Positions 44,489 through 53,119 of a DNA stretch of 64,000 nucleotides are shown here, piece after piece. This DNA comes from an uncultured Sphingomonadaceae bacterium. Lineage in GTDB: Bacteria > Pseudomonadota > Alphaproteobacteria > Sphingomonadales > Sphingomonadaceae. Every line of letters starts with the position of its first letter. Position 1 is the stretch's first letter. The notes beneath the pieces were generated by a model. That model had not been told where the DNA came from, made no database searches, and was given only the letters and a program-made list of their open reading frames with translations. Made by a program: the position numbers and the translations under genes. The stretch lies in assembly GCA_937995515.1 (NCBI GenBank), contig CALKJZ010000021.1, positions 81,629-145,628 of the forward strand, read 5' to 3'.

Positions 44489-46486
44489 GTGACGGCCCTC
44501 GTTCGCCTGACGCTTCCCGATGGTGCGGTGCGCGAGGTTGCGCCCGGCACCACCGGCGGCGATGTGGCGCGGGCCATCGGGCCGGGGCTTGCACGGGCCG
44601 CGCTGGCGGTCACCCTCGATGGCGATGTGCTCGACCTCGAGCGGCCGATCGAGCGCGACGGCGCCTTCTCGATCCTGACGGCAAAGGACGAGGCGGCGGC
44701 CCTCGAACTGGTGCGGCACGATTATGCCCATGTGCTGGCCGAGGCGGTGCAGCGCCTGTTCCCTGGCACGCAGATCACCTTCGGCCCGGCAACCGAGGAC
44801 GGGTTCTACTATGATTTCGCCCCGCCGCCCGGGCGCGGCCCCTTCACCGAGGAGGACCTGCCCGCGATCGAGGAGGAGATGCGCGCCATCATCCGCGCCG
44901 ACAAGCCGCTGGTGCGCGAGGTGTGGGACCGCGACGCCCTGATCGCGAAGTGGAAGGCCGAGGGCGAGCTCTTCAAGGCCGAATGGGCCGCCGGGCTCCC
45001 CGAAGGCGAGGAGATATCTGTCTACTGGTCGGGGCGGCCCGGCGAACCGGGCGCGTGGATGGACATGTGCCGGGGGCCGCACCTGCCCTCGACCGGCCGG
45101 CTCGACCCGGATGCCTTCCGGCTCATGCGCGTCTCGGGCGCCTACTGGCGCGGCGACCCGAAGAACCCGCAGCTCAGCCGGATCACCGGCACCGGCTGGC
45201 TGAACCGCAGGCAGCTGGAGGAGCATCTGCACCGCCTCGAGGAGGCGGCACGGCGCGACCACCGCCGGCTCGGCCGCGACATGGGCCTCTTCCACTTCCG
45301 CGAGGAGGCGCCGGGCAGCGTGTTCTGGCATCCGCGCGGCTGGGCCATCTTTCTCGAGCTCATCGCCTACATGCGCCGGCGGCAGCAGCGCGCCGGCTAT
45401 GTCGAGGTGAACACGCCCGACGTGATGGACCGTGGCCTGTGGGAGATCTCGGGCCACTGGCACAACTACCGGGAGCACATGTTCTCGACCGAAACCGAGG
45501 ACGGGCGGGTCTATGCGCTCAAACCCATGAACTGCCCGGGCGGGGTTGCCATGTTCGCGCACGGCCTGAGGAGCTACCGCGACCTGCCGCTGCGCATGGC
45601 AGAGTTCGGCAAGGTGCACCGCTACGAGCCATCTGGCGCCCTCCACGGGCTCATGCGGGTACGGCACTTCACCCAGGATGATGCGCACATCTTCTGCACG
45701 CCTGCACAGATGGCCGACGAGTGCCGCATCGTCATCGACCTCGTGCTCGATGTCTACCGGCAGTTCGGGTTCGACGAGGTCGCCATCAAGCTTTCCACCC
45801 GCCCGGACAACCGCATCGGCGACGACGCAACATGGGACCGGCTGGAAGGCGCGCTCGTCGCGGCGCTGGACGCCCTCGGCCTTTCCTACAGCGTCAACCC
45901 GGGCGAAGGCGCCTTCTATGGCCCGAAGGTGGAGTTCGTGCTGCGCGATGCCATCGGGCGGGACTGGCAGTGCGGCACGCTGCAGGTCGACATGAACCTT
46001 CCCGAGCGGTTCGACATCGCCTACATCGGCGAGGATGGTCATCGCCATCGCCCGGTGATGCTCCATCGGGCGATCCTCGGCAGTTTCGAGCGGTTCATCG
46101 GCATCCTGCTCGAGCATCATGCCGGGCGCCTGCCGATGTGGCTTGCACCGGTGCAGGCGGTGGTTGCCACTATCGTCTCCGACGCCGACGACTACGCCCG
46201 GGCCGTGCTTGCGCGGCTGAGGGCTGCGGGGCTGCGCGCCGAGGCGGATCTGCGCAACGAGAAGATCAACCTCAAGGTGCGCGAGCACAGCCTGATGAAG
46301 GTGCCAGCGCTGCTGGTCGTCGGCCGGCGCGAGGCCGAGGACGGCACCGTGGCGGTGCGCCGGCTCGGCGAGGAGGGGCAGCGGCTGATGCCGGTCGACG
46401 AGGCCGTGGCCCTGCTCCGGGCCGACGCCACCCCGCCCGACCTCCGCGCCGACGCCACCCCGCCCGACCTCGGGGCCGCCGCATGA
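44489..46486 (+). CDS. thrS: Threonyl-tRNA synthetase
   Basis: Charges tRNA-Thr; 665 residues in the usual TGS, editing, catalytic and anticodon-binding order. It starts with GTG at 44489 behind AAAGGAG. Visible: the TGS-type N-terminus, the editing motif HDYAHVLAEAVQRLFPG, the catalytic zinc residues MNCPGG (Cys) and downstream His, class II motif 2 RYEPSGALHGLMRVRHFTQDDAH and motif 3 with HRAILGSFERF. The C-terminal tail has a 27-bp in-frame duplication encoding RADATPPDL twice, beyond the conserved anticodon domain. Its stop overlaps the next gene (ATGA). Confidence 0.97.
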   Translation: MTALVRLTLPDGAVREVAPGTTGGDVARAIGPGLARAALAVTLDGDVLDLERPIERDGAFSILTAKDEAAALELVRHDYAHVLAEAVQRLFPGTQITFGPATEDGFYYDFAPPPGRGPFTEEDLPAIEEEMRAIIRADKPLVREVWDRDALIAKWKAEGELFKAEWAAGLPEGEEISVYWSGRPGEPGAWMDMCRGPHLPSTGRLDPDAFRLMRVSGAYWRGDPKNPQLSRITGTGWLNRRQLEEHLHRLEEAARRDHRRLGRDMGLFHFREEAPGSVFWHPRGWAIFLELIAYMRRRQQRAGYVEVNTPDVMDRGLWEISGHWHNYREHMFSTETEDGRVYALKPMNCPGGVAMFAHGLRSYRDLPLRMAEFGKVHRYEPSGALHGLMRVRHFTQDDAHIFCTPAQMADECRIVIDLVLDVYRQFGFDEVAIKLSTRPDNRIGDDATWDRLEGALVAALDALGLSYSVNPGEGAFYGPKVEFVLRDAIGRDWQCGTLQVDMNLPERFDIAYIGEDGHRHRPVMLHRAILGSFERFIGILLEHHAGRLPMWLAPVQAVVATIVSDADDYARAVLARLRAAGLRAEADLRNEKINLKVREHSLMKVPALLVVGRREAEDGTVAVRRLGEEGQRLMPVDEAVALLRADATPPDLRADATPPDLGAAA

Positions 46487-46920
46487 GCGGCCCGGCGCTC
46501 CGGCGGCTCGACGACCGGGTCTCGGTGGCCGGCCAGCTGTGGCCCGAGGAAATGGCCGCGCTCGGCGCGCTCGGCTTTGCCCATGTGGTCAACAACCGGC
46601 CGGACGGAGAGGCGCCAGACCAGCCGGAGGGCGCGGCAGTCGCAGCGGCCGCAGCGGCAGCAGGTCTCGGCTACACCGCGATCCCCGTCGACCATTCCGG
46701 GCTTTCCCCCGCGCAGGTCGATGCGATGTGCGAGGTGCTGGCCAGCGCACAGGGCCCCGTGGTTGCCTTCTGCCGCTCGGGCCAGCGCTCGACGGCGCTC
46801 TGGGCGCTCGCCGAGGCCCGCGCGGGCCAGCCAATCGACGTCATCCTCGCCGCCGCAGCGGCGGCCGGCGCGGACCTGCGCGGCCTCGTGCCGCTGATGC
46901 GGCAGATGCAGGCCCGCTAG
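46483..46920 (+). CDS. DUF442/TIGR01244-type sulfur-transfer or phosphatase protein
   Basis: 145-residue cysteine-phosphatase-fold protein. The family start is LRRLDDRVSVAGQLWPEE, followed by VVNNRPDGEAPDQPEG (conserved NNRPDGE) and the P-loop FCRSGQRSTALWALA, where the cysteine and arginine match a CxxxxxR active site. Similar domains are fused to beta-lactamase-like sulfur dioxygenases (Blh), suggesting a persulfide or phosphatase role. Coupled to thrS by ATGA, and followed one base later by the patatin gene. Confidence 0.88.
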   Translation: MSGPALRRLDDRVSVAGQLWPEEMAALGALGFAHVVNNRPDGEAPDQPEGAAVAAAAAAAGLGYTAIPVDHSGLSPAQVDAMCEVLASAQGPVVAFCRSGQRSTALWALAEARAGQPIDVILAAAAAAGADLRGLVPLMRQMQAR

Positions 46921-46921
46921 G

Positions 46922-48115
46922 GTGGCAGGCGAGCGGCAGGTGCAGCTGCCCACGCACGCCGATGCCGGCGGGCCTGCGCCGCAGGTCGATGGCCGGCCCA
47001 ACCCCGCCTCGCCCTGCATGGCCGTGCTTGTCCTCCAGGGCGGGGGCGCGCTGGGCGCCTATCACCTGGGGGTGTGCGAGGAGCTGGCCAGTCGCGACCT
47101 CGCGCCCGACTGGGTGGCGGGCATCTCGATCGGCGCCATCAACGCCGCACTCATTGCCGGCAATCCGCCGGGGGCCCGGATCCCGGCGCTCGTCCGCTTC
47201 TGGGAGCGGGTCTCCTCCGGCCTGTTCGCAGACTATCTGCTGCCGCAGCTCTTCGACCAGGCGCTGTGGTGGGAAGGGGCCGCGCTGTGGACCGCGGCCA
47301 CGGGCGTCCCCGGCTTCTTCACGCCCCGCTTCCCCCTCCCGCGGTTCCACAAGCCGGGCACGCCGGGCGCCCTCTCCTACTATGATACCACGCCGCTTCG
47401 TGAGACGCTCGAGGAGCTGGTGGACTTCGAGCTCCTGAACGACGGCCCGATCCGGGTCTCCGTCGGCGCAGTCAGCGTGACAACGGGCAAGCTGCATTTC
47501 TTCGACAACCGCGGCGGGCCCGACCATTGCCGCATTACGGCAAGGCATGTGATGGCATCGGGCGCGCTTCCGCCAGGCTTTCCTCCGGTCGAGATCGGAG
47601 ACGACTGGTACTGGGACGGCGGCATCGCATCCAACGCACCGCTGCAGCACGTGCTGGACGAGGCGGGAAACCGCGACAAGAACATCTTCCAGGTCGATCT
47701 GTTCCCGTCCGAGGGGCCTCGGCCGCAGACACTGCTCGACGCCGAGATCCGCGCCCAGGACATCCGCTTTTCCAGCCGCACCCGGCTCGGCATCCGACAC
47801 AACACCGGGCTTTCGGGGGTCCGCGCGCTGGTCCGCGAGCTCCTCGAGACCTGCCACCCCGAGCTCGACCGGCTCGCGCCGGAGCGCCGGGCCGAGCTCG
47901 AACGGTTCGTCCACGAGCCGCGGGTCGACATCGTGCCGATCGTCTACCGCGACAAGCCCTATGCGGGAAAGGCGCGCGGCCATGCCTTTTCGCGCCGGAC
48001 GATGGAGGCCCACCGGGCAGCCGGCCGGCGCGACGCCGCACGCGCGCTCGGCCTTCGCGACTGGCGCCTGCCTGCGGCCACCTGCGGCGTGCACGAGATC
48101 GACATCCGTTCCTGA
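46922..48115 (+). CDS. Patatin-like phospholipase
   Basis: 397-residue lipid acyl hydrolase of the patatin family. The oxyanion-hole loop is LQGGGALGAYHLGV (about 38-51), the nucleophile elbow is GISIGAIN (GxSxG), and the catalytic aspartate is in DWYWDGGIASNAP, completing the Ser-Asp dyad. A DUF3734-like C-terminal extension follows. The start is probably GTG at 46922, one base after the preceding stop; the alternative ATG at 47018 lies directly before the patatin core. No signal peptide, so cytoplasmic or membrane-peripheral. Confidence 0.9.
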   Translation: MAGERQVQLPTHADAGGPAPQVDGRPNPASPCMAVLVLQGGGALGAYHLGVCEELASRDLAPDWVAGISIGAINAALIAGNPPGARIPALVRFWERVSSGLFADYLLPQLFDQALWWEGAALWTAATGVPGFFTPRFPLPRFHKPGTPGALSYYDTTPLRETLEELVDFELLNDGPIRVSVGAVSVTTGKLHFFDNRGGPDHCRITARHVMASGALPPGFPPVEIGDDWYWDGGIASNAPLQHVLDEAGNRDKNIFQVDLFPSEGPRPQTLLDAEIRAQDIRFSSRTRLGIRHNTGLSGVRALVRELLETCHPELDRLAPERRAELERFVHEPRVDIVPIVYRDKPYAGKARGHAFSRRTMEAHRAAGRRDAARALGLRDWRLPAATCGVHEIDIRS

Positions 48116-48787
48116 CGACCCTCGAGCCTGGCCGAAGTCCGGCCAGCAGATGATCGCGACAAGCTGGTGCTGCCAGTGGCGCTCGCGCCATGGCAGCCCA
48201 TCCGGGCCCGGCCGCGTTTCCGGCTCGTTCGCGAGCCCGCCGACCGGTGTCTGCATGACCGGGCCGCCGCCCCGCCCGACCATGGGGGAACCGCCCCACG
48301 CGGGGCGCCGCCGCCCCCCAGGTGCGAGGCGTGCGGCCCCGGGCCACCGAAACCCGGGCCGGAACGCAACTCCGGAGAGCCGGAGCCCCCTGCGGAGGCG
48401 AGGTGCCCCTCGGATCGCGAAGGGCACGTCTTGCGCATGGGAATGCGCTTGGCATCGGCCGCGAATGGCCGCGCGGCAACGACCGCGATGGGCCTGAACT
48501 CCAGCCCCGCTCCCGCAGACCGTGCCGGGTCTCGCGGCGTGGCGCGGATGTGCATCCGCCCGGATGCATCCAGCCTTGGCCGGCGGGCAGCCGGTCGTCC
48601 GCGGTTCCGCGCCATCCCGACGCCCGGGTCGTCATCGGCAACACCGGCTCGACGAGGCGGCCAGCGGCTCCTCAATCCCCGGCCCCGGCGCAAAGGTGAA
48701 TGGCTGGAAAGACCCTGGTTCCAAGCCCGCCCGGCAGCCGGGCTGCCGCGGGGCCGGACGTTGCCTGTCCTCGCCCCCGGGGCTGGC
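48116..48787. other. 672-bp convergent noncoding region
   Basis: No gene seen on either strand. It contains GC-rich inverted repeats, including CTCCGG-AGAG-CCGGAG near 48370 and a strong hairpin around 48728-48750 (cccggcagcc pairing with gggctgccg) just past the end of the LpoA-like gene, probably transcript ends for the two convergent genes. Confidence 0.6.
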
Positions 48788-50011
48788 TCAGAACTGGCGC
48801 GGCGCCGGGACCGCGGTTGCAAACCCGTTCGCGCGCACCTCGCGCACCTCGAGGCCGCGCTCGGCCACATTGCCGCGAAAGCGGAAGATGCCGTCGACCC
48901 CCACAAAACCCTTGGGGTCGGCCAGCACCTCGCGTGGAAACGGCCTGCCGAGCTGCCAGCGCCCGGTGCTGGCAATCGCAAGCAGCGTCGCATCATAGGC
49001 AAGGCTTGCAAGGCGCGATGGGGTGCCGCCGAACCGTGCTTCATAGCGGCTGGCAAGCTGCCGGAACCGGTCGTCCGGCACGGCGGCGAACTGTGCCCCA
49101 TGCATCTGCGGCACCCGCGTGAGGCCGGATTCGGTCGCCCAGAGCTCGGTTCCCATCAGCAGATAGCTGCCCGGGGGCGCCCCGAAGCGCGCGAGCACCG
49201 GCGTGAAGGCGGCAGCAATGGTCCCGGAGTCCGCAATGAGCAGGGCCTCGAACGCCACGGGGGCCAGTTGCGCCGGCCCGCCCCTGCCCCCGCCCGCGCG
49301 CTGGAGGCGGCCATCATAGTCGGTCACCCGCCGCGCGGCGGCCGGAAGCTGGGCACGATCGCGTGCAAAGGTGGTCAGCGAGACAATCTGCCCGCCGCCC
49401 GCCTCGACCGCGCGGGTAAAGGCAAGGCTTGCGCGCTGGCCATAGACACCCTGCGGCACCAGCGCTGCAAACCGCCGCGCACCGCGGGCCCGGGCGTGTT
49501 CGACGATGCGGACGACCGACTGGTCCGGCTGGAAGCCGAGCACGAACACCCCGCCCGATGCCAGCGCGGCATCGTTTGAAAAGGTGAGCATCGGCACGCC
49601 GCGGCTTTCGGCCACCGGGCGCGCGGCGCTGACATCGGCAGCAAGGAGCGGCCCGAGGATGAGCGTTGCGCCCTCGGCCAGCGCGCGGGTGGCGGCAGCG
49701 GCAGCGCCGCCTGCGGCCGTGTCGTAGCTCGTCAGGCGGATGCCCTTGGCATTGGCATCGGCAATCGCCAGGTTGGCGGCATTGGCAAGGCTTGCGCCCA
49801 CCGGTGCATTGGGGCCGGTGAGCGGCACGAGGATTGCAACCTTGTGGAACGCCTCGGGCGGAATCGGCCGTTCCGGCCGCACCTCCTCCACGGGCGGCGG
49901 CGGCGGGGGCGGCGGCGCCGGGCGCGGCGCACAGGCCGCCGCGAGCGCCAGTGCGGCAAGGGCAAGCGGCCGCCCGGCCCTCCATCGCTGCAGCGCCTGC
50001 CCGGCTTGCAT
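48788..50011 (-). CDS. Penicillin-binding protein activator, LpoA/LppC-like lipoprotein
   Basis: 407-residue lipoprotein. The lipobox is LAAAC (cysteine near residue 27) after a hydrophobic signal, then a proline-rich spacer (RPAPPPPPPPPVEE) and a periplasmic-binding-type domain starting VAILVPLTGPNAPVGASLANA, with DTAAGGAAAAATRALAEGA and LLMGTELW. In E. coli LpoA stimulates PBP1A; the alphaproteobacterial LppC-like relatives lack the N-terminal TPR domain, as here. The ATG at 50011 (with GGGGAGG upstream) is preferred over 50032, whose first codons contain that ribosome site. Divergent from rsmI. Confidence 0.86.
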   Translation of the reverse strand: MQAGQALQRWRAGRPLALAALALAAACAPRPAPPPPPPPPVEEVRPERPIPPEAFHKVAILVPLTGPNAPVGASLANAANLAIADANAKGIRLTSYDTAAGGAAAAATRALAEGATLILGPLLAADVSAARPVAESRGVPMLTFSNDAALASGGVFVLGFQPDQSVVRIVEHARARGARRFAALVPQGVYGQRASLAFTRAVEAGGGQIVSLTTFARDRAQLPAAARRVTDYDGRLQRAGGGRGGPAQLAPVAFEALLIADSGTIAAAFTPVLARFGAPPGSYLLMGTELWATESGLTRVPQMHGAQFAAVPDDRFRQLASRYEARFGGTPSRLASLAYDATLLAIASTGRWQLGRPFPREVLADPKGFVGVDGIFRFRGNVAERGLEVREVRANGFATAVPAPRQF

Positions 50012-50042
50012 CGCGCTCACCCCTCCCCGCATAACGGCTCCC

Positions 50043-50921
50043 GTGGCCGCGCAAGCACCTGCACCACCGCCGGAGACCGGCCCGGAGCGCCTGCCGCCCG
50101 GGCTCTATATCGTGGCTGGCCCGATCGGCAACCTCGCCGACCTGACCCTGCGCGCCGCCGACGTGCTCCGGCGCGCCGACCTGGTGGCCTGCGAAGACAC
50201 GCGGGTGACAGCAAAGCTCCTGCGCGCCGCCAGAAGCCGCGCGCCGATGCAGGCCTATCACGATCATTCGCCTGCCGCGCTGACCGCAGCCCTCGTCGCA
50301 CGCGCCCACACAGAGGCGATCGCGCTCGTGAGCGATTCGGGAACGCCGCTCATTTCCGACCCGGGCTTCGAACTGGTGCGCGCGGCGCGGGCGGCGGGCG
50401 TGCCCGTGACCCCGATCCCCGGGCCCAATGCCGCGATTGCAGCACTGAGCGCCTCGGGCCTTGCGACCGACCGGTTCTTCTTTGCCGGCTTTCTTCCTGC
50501 ACGCGAGGCGGCACGGGCCGACGCCATCCTTGCCCTGCGCGGCGTGCCGGGTACGCTCATCTTCCACGAAAGCGGGCCGCGGCTTGCGGCCACGCTTGCA
50601 GCCCTCGCCCACGGCCTCGGCGACCGCGAGGCGGTGATCGCCCGCGAGCTGACCAAGCGGCACGAGACCTTCCGCCACGGCCGCCTTGCGGCGCTTGCGG
50701 CCGAAGCGGCCCAAGACGCGCCGCCAAGGGGCGAGATCGTGGTCCTCGTTGGCCCGGCAGAGCGGGCCTCCTCCGAGGCCCCGGGCGCTGTCGAGGCCGC
50801 ACTCGCCGAGGCCATGGCACGCATGCCGGCGGGCAAGGCCGCCGCGAGCGTTGCGGCCGCCTTCGGCCTGCCGCGCGCCGACGTCTATGCCCTGGCGCTG
50901 AAGGCACAGACGCGCCGGTGA
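50043..50921 (+). CDS. rsmI: 16S rRNA (cytidine-1402-2'-O)-methyltransferase
   Basis: Methylates C1402 of 16S rRNA. 292 residues with the SAM-binding tetrapyrrole-methylase-like fold: LYIVAGPIGNLADLTLRA, CEDTRVTAKLL, YHDHSPAALTAAL, VSDSGTPLISDPGFELV, PGPNAAIAALSASGL and ELTKRHETFRHG. The start is GTG at 50043, giving a short N-terminal extension rich in Ala/Pro; no ATG fits. It lies only 31 bp from the divergent LpoA-like start, and its stop overlaps yraN (GTGA). Confidence 0.95.
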   Translation: MAAQAPAPPPETGPERLPPGLYIVAGPIGNLADLTLRAADVLRRADLVACEDTRVTAKLLRAARSRAPMQAYHDHSPAALTAALVARAHTEAIALVSDSGTPLISDPGFELVRAARAAGVPVTPIPGPNAAIAALSASGLATDRFFFAGFLPAREAARADAILALRGVPGTLIFHESGPRLAATLAALAHGLGDREAVIARELTKRHETFRHGRLAALAAEAAQDAPPRGEIVVLVGPAERASSEAPGAVEAALAEAMARMPAGKAAASVAAAFGLPRADVYALALKAQTRR

Positions 50922-51274
50922 GCAGGGACCGCAGGCAGGCCGAGCGCATGGGCCGCCGCGCCGAAACGATCGCGGCCTGGTATCTCCGCATGCAAGGCTG
51001 GCGGATTGTCGCGCGCCGCCTCCGCCTGCCGATGATCGAGCTCGATCTCGTCGTCCGCCGCGGGCACCTGCTCGCAGTGGTCGAGGTGAAATGGCGCCAG
51101 ACGGCAGACGAGGCGCTCCATGCGCTGCGCGCCGGCCCGCTCCGCCGGCTGCAGGCGGCCGCCGCCGAGCTCGCCCTGCGCGAGGCGGCCCGCGGCCGAC
51201 CGGTTTCCGCCCGGGTCGACCTGATTGCACTGGCGCCCGGTCGCTGGCCACGCCATATTCCCGACATCAGATGA
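50918..51274 (+). CDS. YraN/UPF0102 family nuclease-fold protein
   Basis: 118-residue protein of the endonuclease-like UPF0102 family. The restriction-nuclease-like core is visible: RAETIAAWYLRMQGWRIVAR, IELDLVVRRGHLLAVVEVKW (the D...EVK metal motif) and VDLIALAPGRWPRH. It begins with GTG (50918), overlapping the rsmI stop, and its stop overlaps the next gene. rsmI-yraN adjacency is widely conserved. Confidence 0.92.
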   Translation: MSRDRRQAERMGRRAETIAAWYLRMQGWRIVARRLRLPMIELDLVVRRGHLLAVVEVKWRQTADEALHALRAGPLRRLQAAAAELALREAARGRPVSARVDLIALAPGRWPRHIPDIR

Positions 51275-52101
51275 GCCTGCCCTCGCCTCTCGATGCCATC
51301 GGCCTCGTCGATGATGCGGACCTCGCAGTCGATGCAGCCGCCATGCTGCTCGCCGCCGAGGACCGGCCGGGGCTTTCCTCCGAGGATGCGCTGGAGCTCC
51401 TGCCCGATGCCGCACCCGTGCTGCTGGGCGCCGAACGCGCCGCGCGCGACGCCGGGCGGGTCACGCCCGCCGCCCCGGACTGGGCCGAGGCGCTCGCCTG
51501 CCATGTCTGTGGCACGCTTGGCATCCGCGGCGATCGCGACACTTACGACCGGCCCGAGAATGCCGATCTCATCGACGTGCTGCACCGCGGGCGCGGGCTT
51601 CCGGTTGCGATTGCGATCCTCGCTGTCGGGCTCGTGCGAAGGGCAGGCGGGCAGGCGCACGTGATCGGCCTGCCCGGCCATGCCATCACACAGGTGGGAG
51701 AAGGGGCGGATGCCGTCTGGCTCGATCTCTTCGAGGGGCCCGGCCTGCTTGACGCCGGCGGCATCGGCCGGGCGGTGCACCGCGCGCTCGGGCGGCATGT
51801 GCGGCTGGCGCTCGACGACCTGCGCCCGCTCTCCAACCGGGAAACCCTGGTGCGGCTGCTGAACAACCAGCTGGTGCGCGCGCGCAAGGCCGGAGATCTT
51901 GGCCGGGCACTGGTGCTGGCACGCCGCCTGACCCGCATCGCCCCGCAGCAGTCCGATCTCTGGTGGGAGTTGGCCCGTCTCGAGCAGCTGGCGGGCGACC
52001 GCAGGGCGGCCCGACGGGCACTGGCCGCCATGCGCGAGACCACGCGCGATCCACTGCGCCTGCGCCGCATCGACGCCGCGGCCGAGGCGCTTGCCCGCTG
52101 A
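51271..52101 (+). CDS. SirB1-type transglutaminase-like/TPR protein
   Basis: 276-residue protein of the SirB1 family. The transglutaminase-like part has ENADLIDVLHRGRGLPVAIAIL and VIGLPGHAITQVGEG, and the TPR-like C-terminus has NNQLVRARKAGDLGRALVLARRL and SDLWWELARLEQLAGDRRAAR. Cysteines that might form a catalytic centre are not obvious: the usual Cys position in GxPVAI loops is absent, so a non-enzymatic role is likely. ATGA overlap with yraN. Confidence 0.85.
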   Translation: MSLPSPLDAIGLVDDADLAVDAAAMLLAAEDRPGLSSEDALELLPDAAPVLLGAERAARDAGRVTPAAPDWAEALACHVCGTLGIRGDRDTYDRPENADLIDVLHRGRGLPVAIAILAVGLVRRAGGQAHVIGLPGHAITQVGEGADAVWLDLFEGPGLLDAGGIGRAVHRALGRHVRLALDDLRPLSNRETLVRLLNNQLVRARKAGDLGRALVLARRLTRIAPQQSDLWWELARLEQLAGDRRAARRALAAMRETTRDPLRLRRIDAAAEALAR

Positions 52102-52138
52102 GATTGCCGCCCCGCACCGGCACGGCTAGAGCCGGGGC

Positions 52139-53119
52139 ATGGCAGGCCGGAGACCGTTGCGCGTTGCAGTCCAGATGGACCCGATCGAAGGGGTGCAGGT
52201 GGAGGGCGATTCCACCTTCGCCCTGATGCTCGCGGCACAGGCGCGCGGCGCCGAGTTGTTCCACTATCTCCCCGCCGAACTGGACTGGAACGAGGGCCGG
52301 GTGGAGGCGCGCGGACGCCGCATCGAGGTGATGCGCCCGCAGGCATCGGGCGCGCCGCATTTCCGCTGGCTCGGCCCGAGCGAGACGATCGACCTCGCCG
52401 GGACGGTCGACGTGGTGCTGATGCGCCAGGATCCGCCGTTCGACATGGGCTATGTGACGGCGACCCACATGCTCGAGCAGGCGCAGCGGCAGGGCGTGCT
52501 GGTGGTGAACGACCCGGCCGAGGTCCGCAACGCGCCGGAAAAGCTGTTCGTGCTCAGCTTTGCCGACCTGATGCCGCCGACGCTCGTGACCCGGAGCCTC
52601 GAGGCCGCGCGCGCCTTCCGCAGGCGCCACGGCGAAGTCGTGATCAAGCCACTCTACGGCAATGCCGGGGCGGCCGTCTTCCATGTGCCGGCAGCCGATA
52701 CCAACCTCGCCCCGCTGGTCGAGCTGTTCGGCCATGTCTGGCGCGAGCCCTTCATGGTGCAGGCCTTTCTTCCGGCCGTGCGCGAGGGCGACAAGCGGAT
52801 CGTGCTGATCGAGGGCGAGCCGGTGGGCGCCATCAACCGCCTGCCGCGCGCCGGCGAGATCCGGTCGAACCTCGCAGCCGGCGGCGAGGCCCACCCAACC
52901 GAGCTGACCGAGCGGGAACGCCACATCTGCGCACGGCTCGGCCCGGAGCTGCGGCGGCGCGGGCTGGTGTTCGTCGGCATCGACGTGATCGACGGGTGCC
53001 TGACCGAGATCAACGTCACCTCCCCCACCGGCATCGTCACCATCGACCGGTTCAACGGCACCGACACGCCCGCGCGCTTCTGGGATGCCGTCGAGGCGCG
53101 GCTGAGGGCGACACGATGA
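52139..53119 (+). CDS. gshB: Glutathione synthetase
   Basis: Joins gamma-glutamylcysteine and glycine, 326 residues with the ATP-grasp fold. Landmarks: VAVQMDPIEGVQVEGDSTFALM at the N-terminus, VLMRQDPPFDMGYVTATH, NDPAEVRNAPEKLF, VIKPLYGNAGAAVFHV, VQAFLPAVREGDKRIVLI and FVGIDVIDGCLTEINVTSPTG. Length and motifs are normal. The stop overlaps the aldehyde dehydrogenase start (ATGA). Confidence 0.97.
   Translation: MAGRRPLRVAVQMDPIEGVQVEGDSTFALMLAAQARGAELFHYLPAELDWNEGRVEARGRRIEVMRPQASGAPHFRWLGPSETIDLAGTVDVVLMRQDPPFDMGYVTATHMLEQAQRQGVLVVNDPAEVRNAPEKLFVLSFADLMPPTLVTRSLEAARAFRRRHGEVVIKPLYGNAGAAVFHVPAADTNLAPLVELFGHVWREPFMVQAFLPAVREGDKRIVLIEGEPVGAINRLPRAGEIRSNLAAGGEAHPTELTERERHICARLGPELRRRGLVFVGIDVIDGCLTEINVTSPTGIVTIDRFNGTDTPARFWDAVEARLRATR

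Noticed and set aside
48167..49579. 470-residue plus-strand open frame
   Set aside because: Runs through noncoding DNA and then antisense to the LpoA-like gene; no domain.
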